Shown here: in pieces, positions 34,758 through 42,654 of the stretch
Layout of the letters: each line of letters starts with the position of its first letter
Position numbering within the stretch: the stretch's first letter is position 1
Origin: Candidatus Scatonaster coprocaballi
GTDB lineage: Bacteria; Bacillota; Clostridia; Saccharofermentanales; Saccharofermentanaceae
Direction: 5' to 3'
DNA: 43,667 nucleotides
NCBI GenBank assembly: GCA_018064475.1
Contig: JAGHVD010000050.1
Span: 1 to 43,667 of the forward strand
The notes under the pieces: model-generated
Database searches by the model: none
Seen by the model: the letters and a program-made list of their open reading frames with translations, nothing else
Told to the model about the DNA's origin: nothing
Program-made: the position numbers and the translations under genes

Positions 34758-35695
34758 ACAGAAACAATCAAACAATGCCGGAAAGACTGTCATTTCAGGA
34801 TTTTATGTCTGCTTTCCGCGCCCAATATGAGTATGGTGTACCGAAACTTAGAAATCGATTTACAATTTCAGAGCAGATGGTTCATAAGAATAACAAGAAT
34901 TTGCATGGAATTATCGTACGAGAGCATGGAAAGAGTATTGCTCCTGTATTCTACTACGAAGATTTGTACGATTCGTATTGCGAGGGAGCGAGCCTTGATG
35001 AGTGTATGAATGAGGTGGTTTCATTTGTTACGACGAGCAGGATACCGGATGATTCGTTTCGCCAGCGATTAACGACATGGGATGAGGTGAAAGATCTCTT
35101 GATTCTGAAACTTGTTAACATCAAGCGTAACGGAAATATGCTTTCTCATACGCCCCATATGATTTTTGGCGATATGGCACTCGTTATGCAGGTATTTATG
35201 GATGATGATGTGCTTGGTAGAGGTGCGATTACAGTCGATCGTGAACTGATGGATATTTGGCAACAAAGTCAGAAAGTTGCTTTTGATCATGCTATGGATA
35301 ATATGAAACGTTATAGAATTCAGACACTTGACTTACTGGATTATGCAGACAGTAAACATCCCGTCGATCCTGAGACACCACGCATCTACGTATATGCGTA
35401 TGATTCGCCATTTCCAGGTGCATCTGCAATCATTCGACTGGATAAGATGTTAGAATTTGCAGAAGAGAAGAATATGGACTTCTATATTCTTCCGGTTTCA
35501 GTTCATGAGGTGTTAATGATTGAGTATCGTAATGATATCAGTCACGAGTTTCTCTACAGTATGTTGGCGTCGATCAATTCTGATCAGGATCTGGCCGATA
35601 ATATGATGTCTGAATCAGTATACCTTCTTCATCGTGACAGCAAGAAAATCGTCAATATTTCAGACAATAAGGAAATTCTGTTGTTTACAGCGTAA
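34754..35695 (+). CDS. DUF5688 family protein
   Basis: 313 residues, no signal peptide or membrane segment. It matches the DUF5688 pattern of Lachnospiraceae-type proteins as I remember it: IVREHGKSIAPVFYYEDLYD near 55, a central RLTTWDEVKDLLILKLVN, IYVYAYDSPFPGASAIIRLD, then DFYILPVSVHEVLMI near 250 and a final SEXYLLHRDS-like stretch. The function is unknown. The start overlaps the radC stop (ATGA), so it is translationally coupled to radC. It occupies the place where mreB stands in related loci. Confidence 0.75.
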   Translation: MNRNNQTMPERLSFQDFMSAFRAQYEYGVPKLRNRFTISEQMVHKNNKNLHGIIVREHGKSIAPVFYYEDLYDSYCEGASLDECMNEVVSFVTTSRIPDDSFRQRLTTWDEVKDLLILKLVNIKRNGNMLSHTPHMIFGDMALVMQVFMDDDVLGRGAITVDRELMDIWQQSQKVAFDHAMDNMKRYRIQTLDLLDYADSKHPVDPETPRIYVYAYDSPFPGASAIIRLDKMLEFAEEKNMDFYILPVSVHEVLMIEYRNDISHEFLYSMLASINSDQDLADNMMSESVYLLHRDSKKIVNISDNKEILLFTA

Positions 35696-35725
35696 TACGA
35701 AAAACGGTTTCCTCATTCGCAAATG

Positions 35726-35734
35726 TGGTATACT
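35726..35734 (+). promoter_or_regulatory. Extended -10 promoter of mreC
   Basis: TGGTATACT (within TGTGGTATACT, 35724-35734), 30 bases before the chosen mreC start; no good -35. It resembles the VanZ-gene promoter (TGTGGTATAGT). Confidence 0.5.
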
Positions 35735-35764
35735 CTATTAAAGCTTAAATTGGAGGTTCTTGCT

Positions 35765-36733
35765 TTGCGAAAGCTGTTTCAAAACAAAGTAGTAGCGATT
35801 GTAGCTGTTACATTAATAATGATTGCTATTATTGCACTTGGTGCGATACCTGGCAGTCCGTTCTCAAAAATAACAAAACCTTTATCTGTTATTCTTGACC
35901 CGATTCAGACGGTTTTTGAGAAAATAGGAACCAAGATTTCAGACTTTTATTCTGCCATTGCAGAAGGAATGGAAATTCGTAAGGAAAATGAGGAACTTCG
36001 AGCAGAAATTGCTGAACTAGAGTATGAAGTACAGCAAGGTGAGGAAGCAAGAATTCGCTGGGAAGAGCTGAAAAGTGCGTTCTCAATACAGGATTCATTT
36101 GAGAATTATCATATCCATGGCGCGTCTGTCTTGTCACGTGAAGCCGATGAATGGTTCAGCGTGATTCGCGTGAATGTAGGTACAGACTCAGGAATTGATG
36201 TTTCAGATGGTTCTTTTGCCGTAGTAGATGCACGAATGAATCTAATCGGCCGAGTTATGTCAACGGATGTGAAGTCATCTAAAATTCTTCCTATACTTCA
36301 TGAAGGATTTAATGTTAGTGCCAAAGTAAACGTAGTGAATGGTGCTGTTGTTCTTGTGACCGGTGATGTGGTTTTAAAGAATGATGGTCTTTGTATGGTC
36401 ACAAGGATTCCAGCAAATGTTGTACTTCAACCTGGTGATGAACTCGTTACGAGTGGTGAAGGCGGATTATTTCCTGCAGGTATTCCAATTGGCGTGATTG
36501 AGAGTTTTGATAATACTGATCCGAGTCATCCAACTGCAACACTTCGTCCATATGCTGAAATTTCAAGCATTAAGGATGTGTTTATTATGGTACCGAATAG
36601 TGAGGATGATAAGGGTCAACCAGAATTGACTCCTTCTGCATCTTCATCGGATACTACGAGTGATACATCTTTGGCTTCTGAAGAGGTTACAACTGGAACA
36701 CAGGCTCCGGTTGAAAGTGGAGAAGATGAATGA
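35765..36733 (+). CDS. mreC: Rod shape-determining protein MreC
   Basis: Bitopic membrane protein that links peptidoglycan synthases to the elongasome. 322 residues: a membrane segment at about 8-28, a coiled coil at about 62-105 (RKENEELRAEIAELEYEVQQ), then the beta-domain with VNVGTDSGIDVSDGSFAVVD, GEGGLFPAGIPIGVI near 240 and a Ser/Thr-rich acidic tail. The start is the TTG at 35765, with GGAGG eight bases upstream; the longer frame opens inside the promoter. It overlaps mreD by ATGA. Confidence 0.93.
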   Translation: MRKLFQNKVVAIVAVTLIMIAIIALGAIPGSPFSKITKPLSVILDPIQTVFEKIGTKISDFYSAIAEGMEIRKENEELRAEIAELEYEVQQGEEARIRWEELKSAFSIQDSFENYHIHGASVLSREADEWFSVIRVNVGTDSGIDVSDGSFAVVDARMNLIGRVMSTDVKSSKILPILHEGFNVSAKVNVVNGAVVLVTGDVVLKNDGLCMVTRIPANVVLQPGDELVTSGEGGLFPAGIPIGVIESFDNTDPSHPTATLRPYAEISSIKDVFIMVPNSEDDKGQPELTPSASSSDTTSDTSLASEEVTTGTQAPVESGEDE

Positions 36734-37347
36734 ATAAGAAAGAGCGAGCCAGACAAATAATCGTCTATGCAATCTACATCATCAGCGTGTGTTGCTTGCA
36801 AGTTTCTTTCTCCGGAAATTTCCGGTTGCTAGGAAGAAGCTGCGATTTGATGCTTGTTTTTGTCGCTTTAGCAGGCTATTTATTTGGTACTCGTGATGGT
36901 CTGGTTGTGGGCGCAATCGTTGGTCTTCTTCGAGACTATTTCTCAGGAACAGTAGTTCCAGGTGTTAATCTTGAACCAATCGTTCTTTTCGGCGTTGGTA
37001 TGCTTGCCTTTTTCTACATAGGTCTGCTTGCCTCCGTTCTCTTTAGAAAACGTTTCCGTCGGAAGTATATGCTTGGAATTCTGCAGGTCGCACTGATTTC
37101 GATTCTTTACTATTCACTATGTCATGTTATATCTTTTGTGTGCTTGAGTGTCTCAGGTAATTTAAATACCTATCATTCGTTCAGATATATCGTATTCTCA
37201 AGTGTATGCCCTCAGGTCATGATCAACGTGATCGGATCTATTCCGATGTTGTTTCTTCTTCGTTTTGTCGGACCCTATCGTAAAGGTGTTCGCTCAAGCT
37301 TGATAGATGGTTATAGTGTGGAGGATCGTAAATGGCAAAGCGTCTAG
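36730..37347 (+). CDS. mreD: Rod shape-determining protein MreD
   Basis: Polytopic elongasome membrane protein, 205 residues with about five or six hydrophobic segments. LGRSCDLMLVFVALAGYLFG and GLLRDYFSGTVVPGVNLEPI fit the MreD pattern (DLxL, GxxxDxxxGxxxG). Identity rests on pattern plus position between mreC and the PBP2 gene. The start is coupled to mreC by ATGA and the 3' end overlaps mrdA by 16 bases. Confidence 0.88.
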   Translation: MNKKERARQIIVYAIYIISVCCLQVSFSGNFRLLGRSCDLMLVFVALAGYLFGTRDGLVVGAIVGLLRDYFSGTVVPGVNLEPIVLFGVGMLAFFYIGLLASVLFRKRFRRKYMLGILQVALISILYYSLCHVISFVCLSVSGNLNTYHSFRYIVFSSVCPQVMINVIGSIPMLFLLRFVGPYRKGVRSSLIDGYSVEDRKWQSV

Positions 37348-39722
37348 ACGACGACAATTTATATGTATTCGATGAAGACCATATCTCGAAAACACAGGTC
37401 GCAAGTTCCAGTGACTTTGGAAGTCGAGTGGTCGAGTTTGTAACGAGCCGCTATTTTGTTTTGGGTTTGTTGTTCTGTGTCTTTGGATTGTTAATCCTCA
37501 TTAAGACTGTTTCTTTACAGTTTTCGGATGAATCAAAGAAGATTTCTGCCACATCCGTTGGTGTTTCCCATCAGTATATCGTGCCGGCACCGCGAGGTGA
37601 CATTATCGACAGAAATGGTCGTGTGATTGCTACCAGCCAAGAAATCAACGTGCTGATGATGGCCAATTCTGGATTGGAAGATGATCGATTGAACCAAATC
37701 TGTCTTGAGTTATCCTACCTCTTTGATGAGTACAATTGTGTGCCTGAAGCGGATCTGGATGAGTATTTCTCAATGGAACCTTATCAATTCTTGAAATCAG
37801 ACGAAGAAATTGCGTTGTGGCAGACCAACCGAAACTTATTTGCACTCCAAGAGCCTTCACTCAATACGGTTGTTACATATTCTGACTACTATGTGAAGAG
37901 TGATCCCAAGATCTTCTTTCTGTACTTGCGTAGAAAGTTTGCTATTGATGAGAACTATTCGGAAGATGAGGCTTATCGCATTATCCGTATTCGATATCAG
38001 ATCTTTGCGGATAACTGGGCGTTCCAGACGGGTACGCCTGTCTTGATCGCCAAGGATGTTCCGGAAGAGTTGATTCGACTCTTGCTGGAACAGAATTATC
38101 ATTACATGGGTATTATTGCCAATAAGGAGTATCGAAGAGTCTATACTCCTCTTGCAAAGTATTCTTCACATGTAATTGGCTATTTGGGGCAGATATCACA
38201 GAAGAACTTGACGGAGTTGGCACCTGTTGGATATCAGGCGTCTGATATTGTAGGTGTAGATGGTGTCGAGTTCCAGATGGAACGGTATCTTCACGGACAA
38301 TATGGTGAGAAGCCATACAATATTTGGACTTCGGACGAAGATGCTGGTTTGTTCTTTGATTCCAATCTCGGAATTGATCCTGTCCCCGGAGCAAGGGTTG
38401 AATTGACGATTGATTCAAATATACAACAAGTTGGTATCAACGCAATTAAAGATTATATTGCAGCTGCTATTCGAGAAGAAGAAATCAACCCGAAGGGTTA
38501 TAAAACGGCTTCAGCCGGTGCATTCGTAATGATGAACGTCAAGAACGGAGAAATCATTGCAATGGGTTCGTACCCAGATTTCGATCCGAATGATTTTATG
38601 CTTTCTATGGAGGGTGATGCGCAAGCTAAAGCACAGGTTAAGTATTATCTGGGAGTAGGTGAGTATCAGGATCAGGCAAAAATCGATATGCCTGTTTGGA
38701 ATCGTGCGATATGTCAGCCATATGCTCCGGGTTCTACTTTCAAAATGGTTACAGCATTGGCTGCATTGGATTGCGGGGTTATCACGCCTGAAAATAGTGA
38801 GGTGAAATGTGTTAGTCCTACTGATTTCGGTGGCATGCCTTGGAAGTGTTTGGAAAGACCGGATACAGGTCATGGATTGTTAGATTTGACATCTGGTCTT
38901 GCTACTTCTTGCAATATTTATTTTGCTTCGATTGGCGTAGATACGACAATCAATGAGATTGATCGAATTGGTAAGTCTTTAGGGCTTGGCGAGAAAACTG
39001 GTATCGATCTGCCGGGTGAGAAGCCAGGAACAAGAGCGAATCGTGTGAATAAGAGATTATTGCGTCAGAATATTACCGATGAAGATAAAGACTGGCATGT
39101 TGCGGATACTGCACAAGCGGCAATCGGACAGTTCGACAATGAGTTTACCATCATTCAGCTTGCTCGATATACTGGAGCGATTGCAACAAATTCTCTGGTT
39201 ACCCCGCATGTAGTAAAGCAAGTTGTAGCAGAAGACGGCTCTATCCTATACACCGGTCCTACGACTGCGATTCCTTGCGGTTTTGATCAAGATTATTTGG
39301 ATGCAATTCATCTTGGCATGCGCGCCGTTGTTACAAGCGAACAAGGAACGGCTCACAATGTATTCAGTGACTTTCCTATCCCAGTTGCTTGTAAGACGGG
39401 TACAGCCGAGACTGGATTCGAGGAGATCAAGAAGGAGTATTCCAACGGATTGTTTGTATGTTATGCACCGGCAGATGATCCAGAGGTATGCATTGCGCTT
39501 TGTATTGAGAAAGGTGAGTGGGGATCTTACACCAGTGATATTGCTAAGAAACTTCTGATGGCTTATTTTGGAATTTCTGATCCAAAGGCGGATGCACCAA
39601 TAGTTGCAGATCCGATAATTGGAGATCAGTATCCTTCCGTAGAACAGGATGATTTGAATGAAGAAATTTCGAATGAAACGGATTCAAACGACAGTAATTC
39701 GGGCGATTCAAGCGATGAATAG
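37332..39722 (+). CDS. mrdA: Penicillin-binding protein 2 (elongation transpeptidase)
   Basis: Class B PBP that cross-links peptidoglycan during elongation. 796 residues: cytoplasmic tail, a membrane segment at about 41-60, a dimerisation/pedestal domain beginning APRGDIIDRNGRVIA near 86, and a transpeptidase domain with the catalytic Ser468 in PGSTFKMV, the SCN motif in LATSCNIYFAS near 525 and Lys688 in CKTGTAETG. The tail after 765 is acidic and Asn/Ser-rich (NETDSNDSNSGDSSDE), unlike most PBP2s. Its SEDS partner rodA is not in the window. Coupled to mreD by overlap. Confidence 0.94.
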   Translation: MAKRLDDDNLYVFDEDHISKTQVASSSDFGSRVVEFVTSRYFVLGLLFCVFGLLILIKTVSLQFSDESKKISATSVGVSHQYIVPAPRGDIIDRNGRVIATSQEINVLMMANSGLEDDRLNQICLELSYLFDEYNCVPEADLDEYFSMEPYQFLKSDEEIALWQTNRNLFALQEPSLNTVVTYSDYYVKSDPKIFFLYLRRKFAIDENYSEDEAYRIIRIRYQIFADNWAFQTGTPVLIAKDVPEELIRLLLEQNYHYMGIIANKEYRRVYTPLAKYSSHVIGYLGQISQKNLTELAPVGYQASDIVGVDGVEFQMERYLHGQYGEKPYNIWTSDEDAGLFFDSNLGIDPVPGARVELTIDSNIQQVGINAIKDYIAAAIREEEINPKGYKTASAGAFVMMNVKNGEIIAMGSYPDFDPNDFMLSMEGDAQAKAQVKYYLGVGEYQDQAKIDMPVWNRAICQPYAPGSTFKMVTALAALDCGVITPENSEVKCVSPTDFGGMPWKCLERPDTGHGLLDLTSGLATSCNIYFASIGVDTTINEIDRIGKSLGLGEKTGIDLPGEKPGTRANRVNKRLLRQNITDEDKDWHVADTAQAAIGQFDNEFTIIQLARYTGAIATNSLVTPHVVKQVVAEDGSILYTGPTTAIPCGFDQDYLDAIHLGMRAVVTSEQGTAHNVFSDFPIPVACKTGTAETGFEEIKKEYSNGLFVCYAPADDPEVCIALCIEKGEWGSYTSDIAKKLLMAYFGISDPKADAPIVADPIIGDQYPSVEQDDLNEEISNETDSNDSNSGDSSDE

Positions 39723-39735
39723 TCAATCATATGAG

Positions 39736-39756
39736 TAATCTAAAAGATTATTTTAT
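39736..39756 (+). terminator. Weak terminator after mrdA
   Basis: TAATCT/AGATTA, a 6-base-pair AT-rich stem with a 3-base loop followed by TTTTAT. Its position after the mre operon and before a new promoter fits, but the stem is weak. Confidence 0.35.
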
Positions 39757-39775
39757 GCAAACTGATAAATTTCTG

Positions 39776-39804
39776 TTGAAGTTTTCTGTTCTGATTAGTA
39801 GAAT
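39776..39804 (+). promoter_or_regulatory. Promoter of the MgsA-like gene
   Basis: TTGAAG, a 17-base spacer and TAGAAT, followed by an AT alternation; about 31 bases before the chosen ATG. Confidence 0.6.
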
Positions 39805-39834
39805 ATATATATATGTTCCAGGGAGGCAGTGTCC

Positions 39835-40236
39835 ATGAAGATCGTCATAATGGCTGATAATCGAAAGAATGAGCTTCTAGTCAATTTCTGTATTGCATAT
39901 CGTCAACTTCTTGCTAAGCATACTTTGATTTCACTTCACAATACTGCAACGTTACTGGAATCTGCTGCGGATTTAAATGTTGTTGGCCTGTCTACTGATT
40001 ATTCCGGTGGATTTGATCAACTTGCTTCTCGTGCGGAGTATAACGAGATCGACTGTGTCATTTATCTTCGCGATACGCAACTTGCGAACTATAATGAGAT
40101 TAATCCACTTTTGAAGGCTTGTGATTATAACAGTATTCCTTATGCTACGAATCTGGCTAGTGCCGAGATACTTGTCCTTGCTGTTGATCGTGGTGATCTT
40201 GATTGGCGTGATCTGGTAAGAGATAACACTTTCTGA
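39835..40236 (+). CDS. Methylglyoxal synthase-like protein lacking catalytic residues
   Basis: 133 residues aligning over the full length of MgsA, best at the C-terminal end (SIPYATNLASAEILVLAVDRG, then DLDWRDLVR). MgsA converts dihydroxyacetone phosphate to methylglyoxal. Here the family's active site is gone: the N-terminal AHD reads ADN, the phosphate-binding TGTTG reads LHNTA, the catalytic GGDQQ reads GGFDQ, and the later RDP...PH.PD reads RDTQLANYNEIN with no His. It is probably a non-catalytic relative. ATG 39835 has GGGAGG eight bases upstream. mgsA commonly closes the mre-min-rodA locus in Clostridia, which fits the position. Confidence 0.8.
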   Translation: MKIVIMADNRKNELLVNFCIAYRQLLAKHTLISLHNTATLLESAADLNVVGLSTDYSGGFDQLASRAEYNEIDCVIYLRDTQLANYNEINPLLKACDYNSIPYATNLASAEILVLAVDRGDLDWRDLVRDNTF

Positions 40237-40242
40237 TTGTCT

Positions 40243-40872
40243 ATGCAGATCCTTTCGTTTCCTTATGGGATTTTTCAAGCCAATATGTATGTTCTGTTAT
40301 TTCAGAACGAGGCAATAATAATAGATCCATGTACAAAATGGGAGAAAACCGCGCTTGAAGGTGTAGCGGTTAAATCTATTTTGTGTACACATGGCCATTT
40401 TGATCATATTAGTCGAGTTGATGGATTGAGACAGTTGTTTTCCTGTCCGCTATATATTTCGGAGCTTGATCAATCAATGTTAACGAGTGCAGAGTTGAAC
40501 TGTAGCGCTTCATTTGGCCTAAGTACGGTTGTCTCCACTGAATCAGAAGTGCTTTCGAAGACTGTATATCAGGCTTCTGACTTGGGTATTACAAATGAAG
40601 ACTTCTCCATGACGGTCGTTCCGACTCCAGGTCACACAGATGGTTCGGTCTGCTTTATGTTTGAGTTTCAGAACGGTGAGTCAGTGTTGTTTACGGGTGA
40701 TATGCTTTTTGCAGGTGGAATTGGACGTACGGACCTAGGTGGAGATGAAGACAAGATGCGTCACTCCATTGAATTGCTGAAAACGATGGATGATGGACTG
40801 ATTTGCTATCCCGGACATGGACCGATGACTGTCCTTGGACGTGAAAAACGAACTAATCCTTACTTTGGATAG
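40243..40872 (+). CDS. Metallo-beta-lactamase-fold hydrolase, glyoxalase II-like
   Basis: 209 residues with all metal ligands: THGHFDH (HxHxDH) near 49, the His in TPGHTDGS near 128, the bridging Asp in FTGDMLF near 150 and the terminal His in YPGHGPM near 190. This is the compact glyoxalase II/YcbL-like group, which hydrolyses thioesters or related substrates; the exact substrate is unknown. It starts 6 bases after the MgsA-like gene, or at TTG 40237 directly after its stop; neither start has a strong ribosome site. The pairing with an MgsA relative hints at methylglyoxal handling, but only weakly. Confidence 0.88.
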   Translation: MQILSFPYGIFQANMYVLLFQNEAIIIDPCTKWEKTALEGVAVKSILCTHGHFDHISRVDGLRQLFSCPLYISELDQSMLTSAELNCSASFGLSTVVSTESEVLSKTVYQASDLGITNEDFSMTVVPTPGHTDGSVCFMFEFQNGESVLFTGDMLFAGGIGRTDLGGDEDKMRHSIELLKTMDDGLICYPGHGPMTVLGREKRTNPYFG

Positions 40873-40883
40873 ACTTCTGTTTT

Positions 40884-40915
40884 CGACAATCCTCGTATAA
40901 TTGTCGGATTTTGAC
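40884..40915 (+). terminator. Possible terminator after the hydrolase gene
   Basis: CGACAAT (40884-40890) pairs with ATTGTCG (40900-40906) across a 9-base loop, followed by GATTTTGAC. The T-run is short, so it is a weak candidate. Confidence 0.4.
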
Positions 40916-40946
40916 GAATTGAATCAAAGAAATGCAAACGCCTTCT

Positions 40947-40955
40947 TGTTATATT
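40947..40955 (+). promoter_or_regulatory. Possible extended -10 for the pseudopilin-like cluster
   Basis: TGTTATATT, 20 bases before the first ATG of the cluster. No clear -35. Confidence 0.4.
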
Positions 40956-40974
40956 AGCGATGGAGGTGATTCTT

Positions 40975-41247
40975 ATGCATACTATTCAAACTTCAATTGT
41001 TTTCTCAACTGTATTCTTCTTTATTTGCACTTGCATTATGCTTGGTCCAAAGATGTACGCGCGAACAGCTTGTATTGCATCGTTGTCTGCTGATGCACAA
41101 GATGAAAGCAACGACAAAAGTGGGATTTTTGAAATGAGAAGAATTCAGGCTGAGAGTAATGACTGGGAAATTGAGATCAGTTGCCCGGAAAAGGCTTATC
41201 GTGTGTCCAAAGGTGTTCGTGATTCATTAGACATTATCCTGAAATGA
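40975..41247 (+). CDS. Small membrane-anchored protein, unknown
   Basis: 90 residues: a hydrophobic N-terminal segment at about 7-26 (TSIVFSTVFFFICTCIMLGP) and a soluble, acidic remainder that probably lies outside. I know no family. The start is the ATG with GGAGGTGAT four bases upstream; the ATG 15 bases earlier overlaps that site. It is followed after 9 bases by a DUF5702-like gene and then a TadE-like gene, so it is likely a minor component of the same envelope system. Confidence 0.7.
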   Translation: MHTIQTSIVFSTVFFFICTCIMLGPKMYARTACIASLSADAQDESNDKSGIFEMRRIQAESNDWEIEISCPEKAYRVSKGVRDSLDIILK

Positions 41248-41256
41248 GGTGATGAG

Positions 41257-42654
41257 ATGAGGAGAAAATGGACAGGAAGACATGGCGCGATTACGCTGTT
41301 TCTTTGTATTATACTTTCTGCTTTAATCGTTCTAGAAACTGTGTTTGTCGCAGGTTCATATCGACGGAAACAAGAGGTTGAACTAACTGAAGCAACTTCT
41401 CATCAGGTTGAGCAAATCATGTCTCAATTTGACCGTGATGCGTTAAATTGGTACGGCATATATGGAATTGGTGAGGTGAAAGCAGATCATGCAATCTTTG
41501 AACGTATGACCTGTGACCTTACGGATACCTCATTTGAGTACCAATTAACAGATGAAATGGATGAAGAAGACATCGAAACATCTGTCATGGATTATATGAA
41601 ACTTCGTGGATTCGCTTTCGAAGGCGATATGATACTTGATCGGATTAACACTTCTTTGTCATTCATAGAGTCTATGGATGAAGTATCGAGTGTTTCTGAA
41701 TGGATGCCAACATTTCAAGAGTATCTTTCTAAGAAAGACGATTTCAGTTTTACTGGCATTGCTTTTCGACTTTCCTGCGAGTTGTCCGGTTTAGGTGACT
41801 ATTTGGACAGTTTTGATGAGTTTTCGGATAGTGTTGCAGATATGTGGGAAAGGGATAGTAGTGCATCTCTGCAGGCAGGAGATTCTTCGGCATTAGTCTC
41901 GATGTTTGATCCCTCGGGTCTTCAGAGTGTAACAAGCATGTTCGACAAATACATAGATGCTGACACGCCGAATCTATTGGACCGTTTCTTACTAAATGAA
42001 TATGCTTCGTATTCTTTTGATTCACGTGTGAAAACATACGAAACAGATGATGGACAGGAAGAAGAGTCCAATATAGTCGGAACACCATTTTCGGATATGC
42101 ACGATGAACAGAAATGTGATCTAGAGTATCTGCTAATCGGATCGGATAGTGAATCGACAAATAAGTTTTTGTCTTTCGATCTGATTCTAGTTACGAGACT
42201 TCTTCTGGATTTCGGTGCTTTTCTGATGGATGACGAGAAGATGGCTGTAGCAATGGGGATTGCTGAGGTGATGTCCGTCCTGATAGCAGTGCTTTCTTTG
42301 GGGTTTGTCATCGTAGATCCAACAGTGATTCAGTATACGATCATATTTATGATGGCATTTATCCAAGCGGTGATGGATAGCACAGATCTAATTTCGGGTA
42401 AAAGTGTGACGCTATTTTACAATGATTCTGTTTCAGATACTATGGGTGATTTTTCGGATACTTGGTATCGTGACTATTATCGTGTTTTCCTTCTGTTTGT
42501 TCCGAAAGATAAACTACTCTCAAGAATGAATCAGATTATTCGAAGAGACTGTGGGACACTTTATACTGGCGTATCTGCACAAGGATATCTTCGAGGAGAT
42601 GGATATCAGGTAGAAAGGAGATTCGAATTGTATGAGAGTCGCGATGAAACGTAG
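41257..42654 (+). CDS. DUF5702-like membrane protein of a Tad-type locus
   Basis: 465 residues. The N-terminus, GRHGAITLFLCIILSALIVL, is a pilin-like hydrophobic helix followed by the phrase QFDRDALNWYGIYGI, which recalls DUF5702 proteins coded beside TadE genes in Lachnospiraceae. The middle is acidic and Ser-rich; a second hydrophobic region lies at about 328-375, and the C-terminal part is again soluble. The +5 Glu of true pilins is absent (Phe). The role is presumably in a surface appendage or secretion apparatus. GAGGTGAT precedes the ATG. The 3' end overlaps the next gene by 23 bases. Confidence 0.7.
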   Translation: MRRKWTGRHGAITLFLCIILSALIVLETVFVAGSYRRKQEVELTEATSHQVEQIMSQFDRDALNWYGIYGIGEVKADHAIFERMTCDLTDTSFEYQLTDEMDEEDIETSVMDYMKLRGFAFEGDMILDRINTSLSFIESMDEVSSVSEWMPTFQEYLSKKDDFSFTGIAFRLSCELSGLGDYLDSFDEFSDSVADMWERDSSASLQAGDSSALVSMFDPSGLQSVTSMFDKYIDADTPNLLDRFLLNEYASYSFDSRVKTYETDDGQEEESNIVGTPFSDMHDEQKCDLEYLLIGSDSESTNKFLSFDLILVTRLLLDFGAFLMDDEKMAVAMGIAEVMSVLIAVLSLGFVIVDPTVIQYTIIFMMAFIQAVMDSTDLISGKSVTLFYNDSVSDTMGDFSDTWYRDYYRVFLLFVPKDKLLSRMNQIIRRDCGTLYTGVSAQGYLRGDGYQVERRFELYESRDET

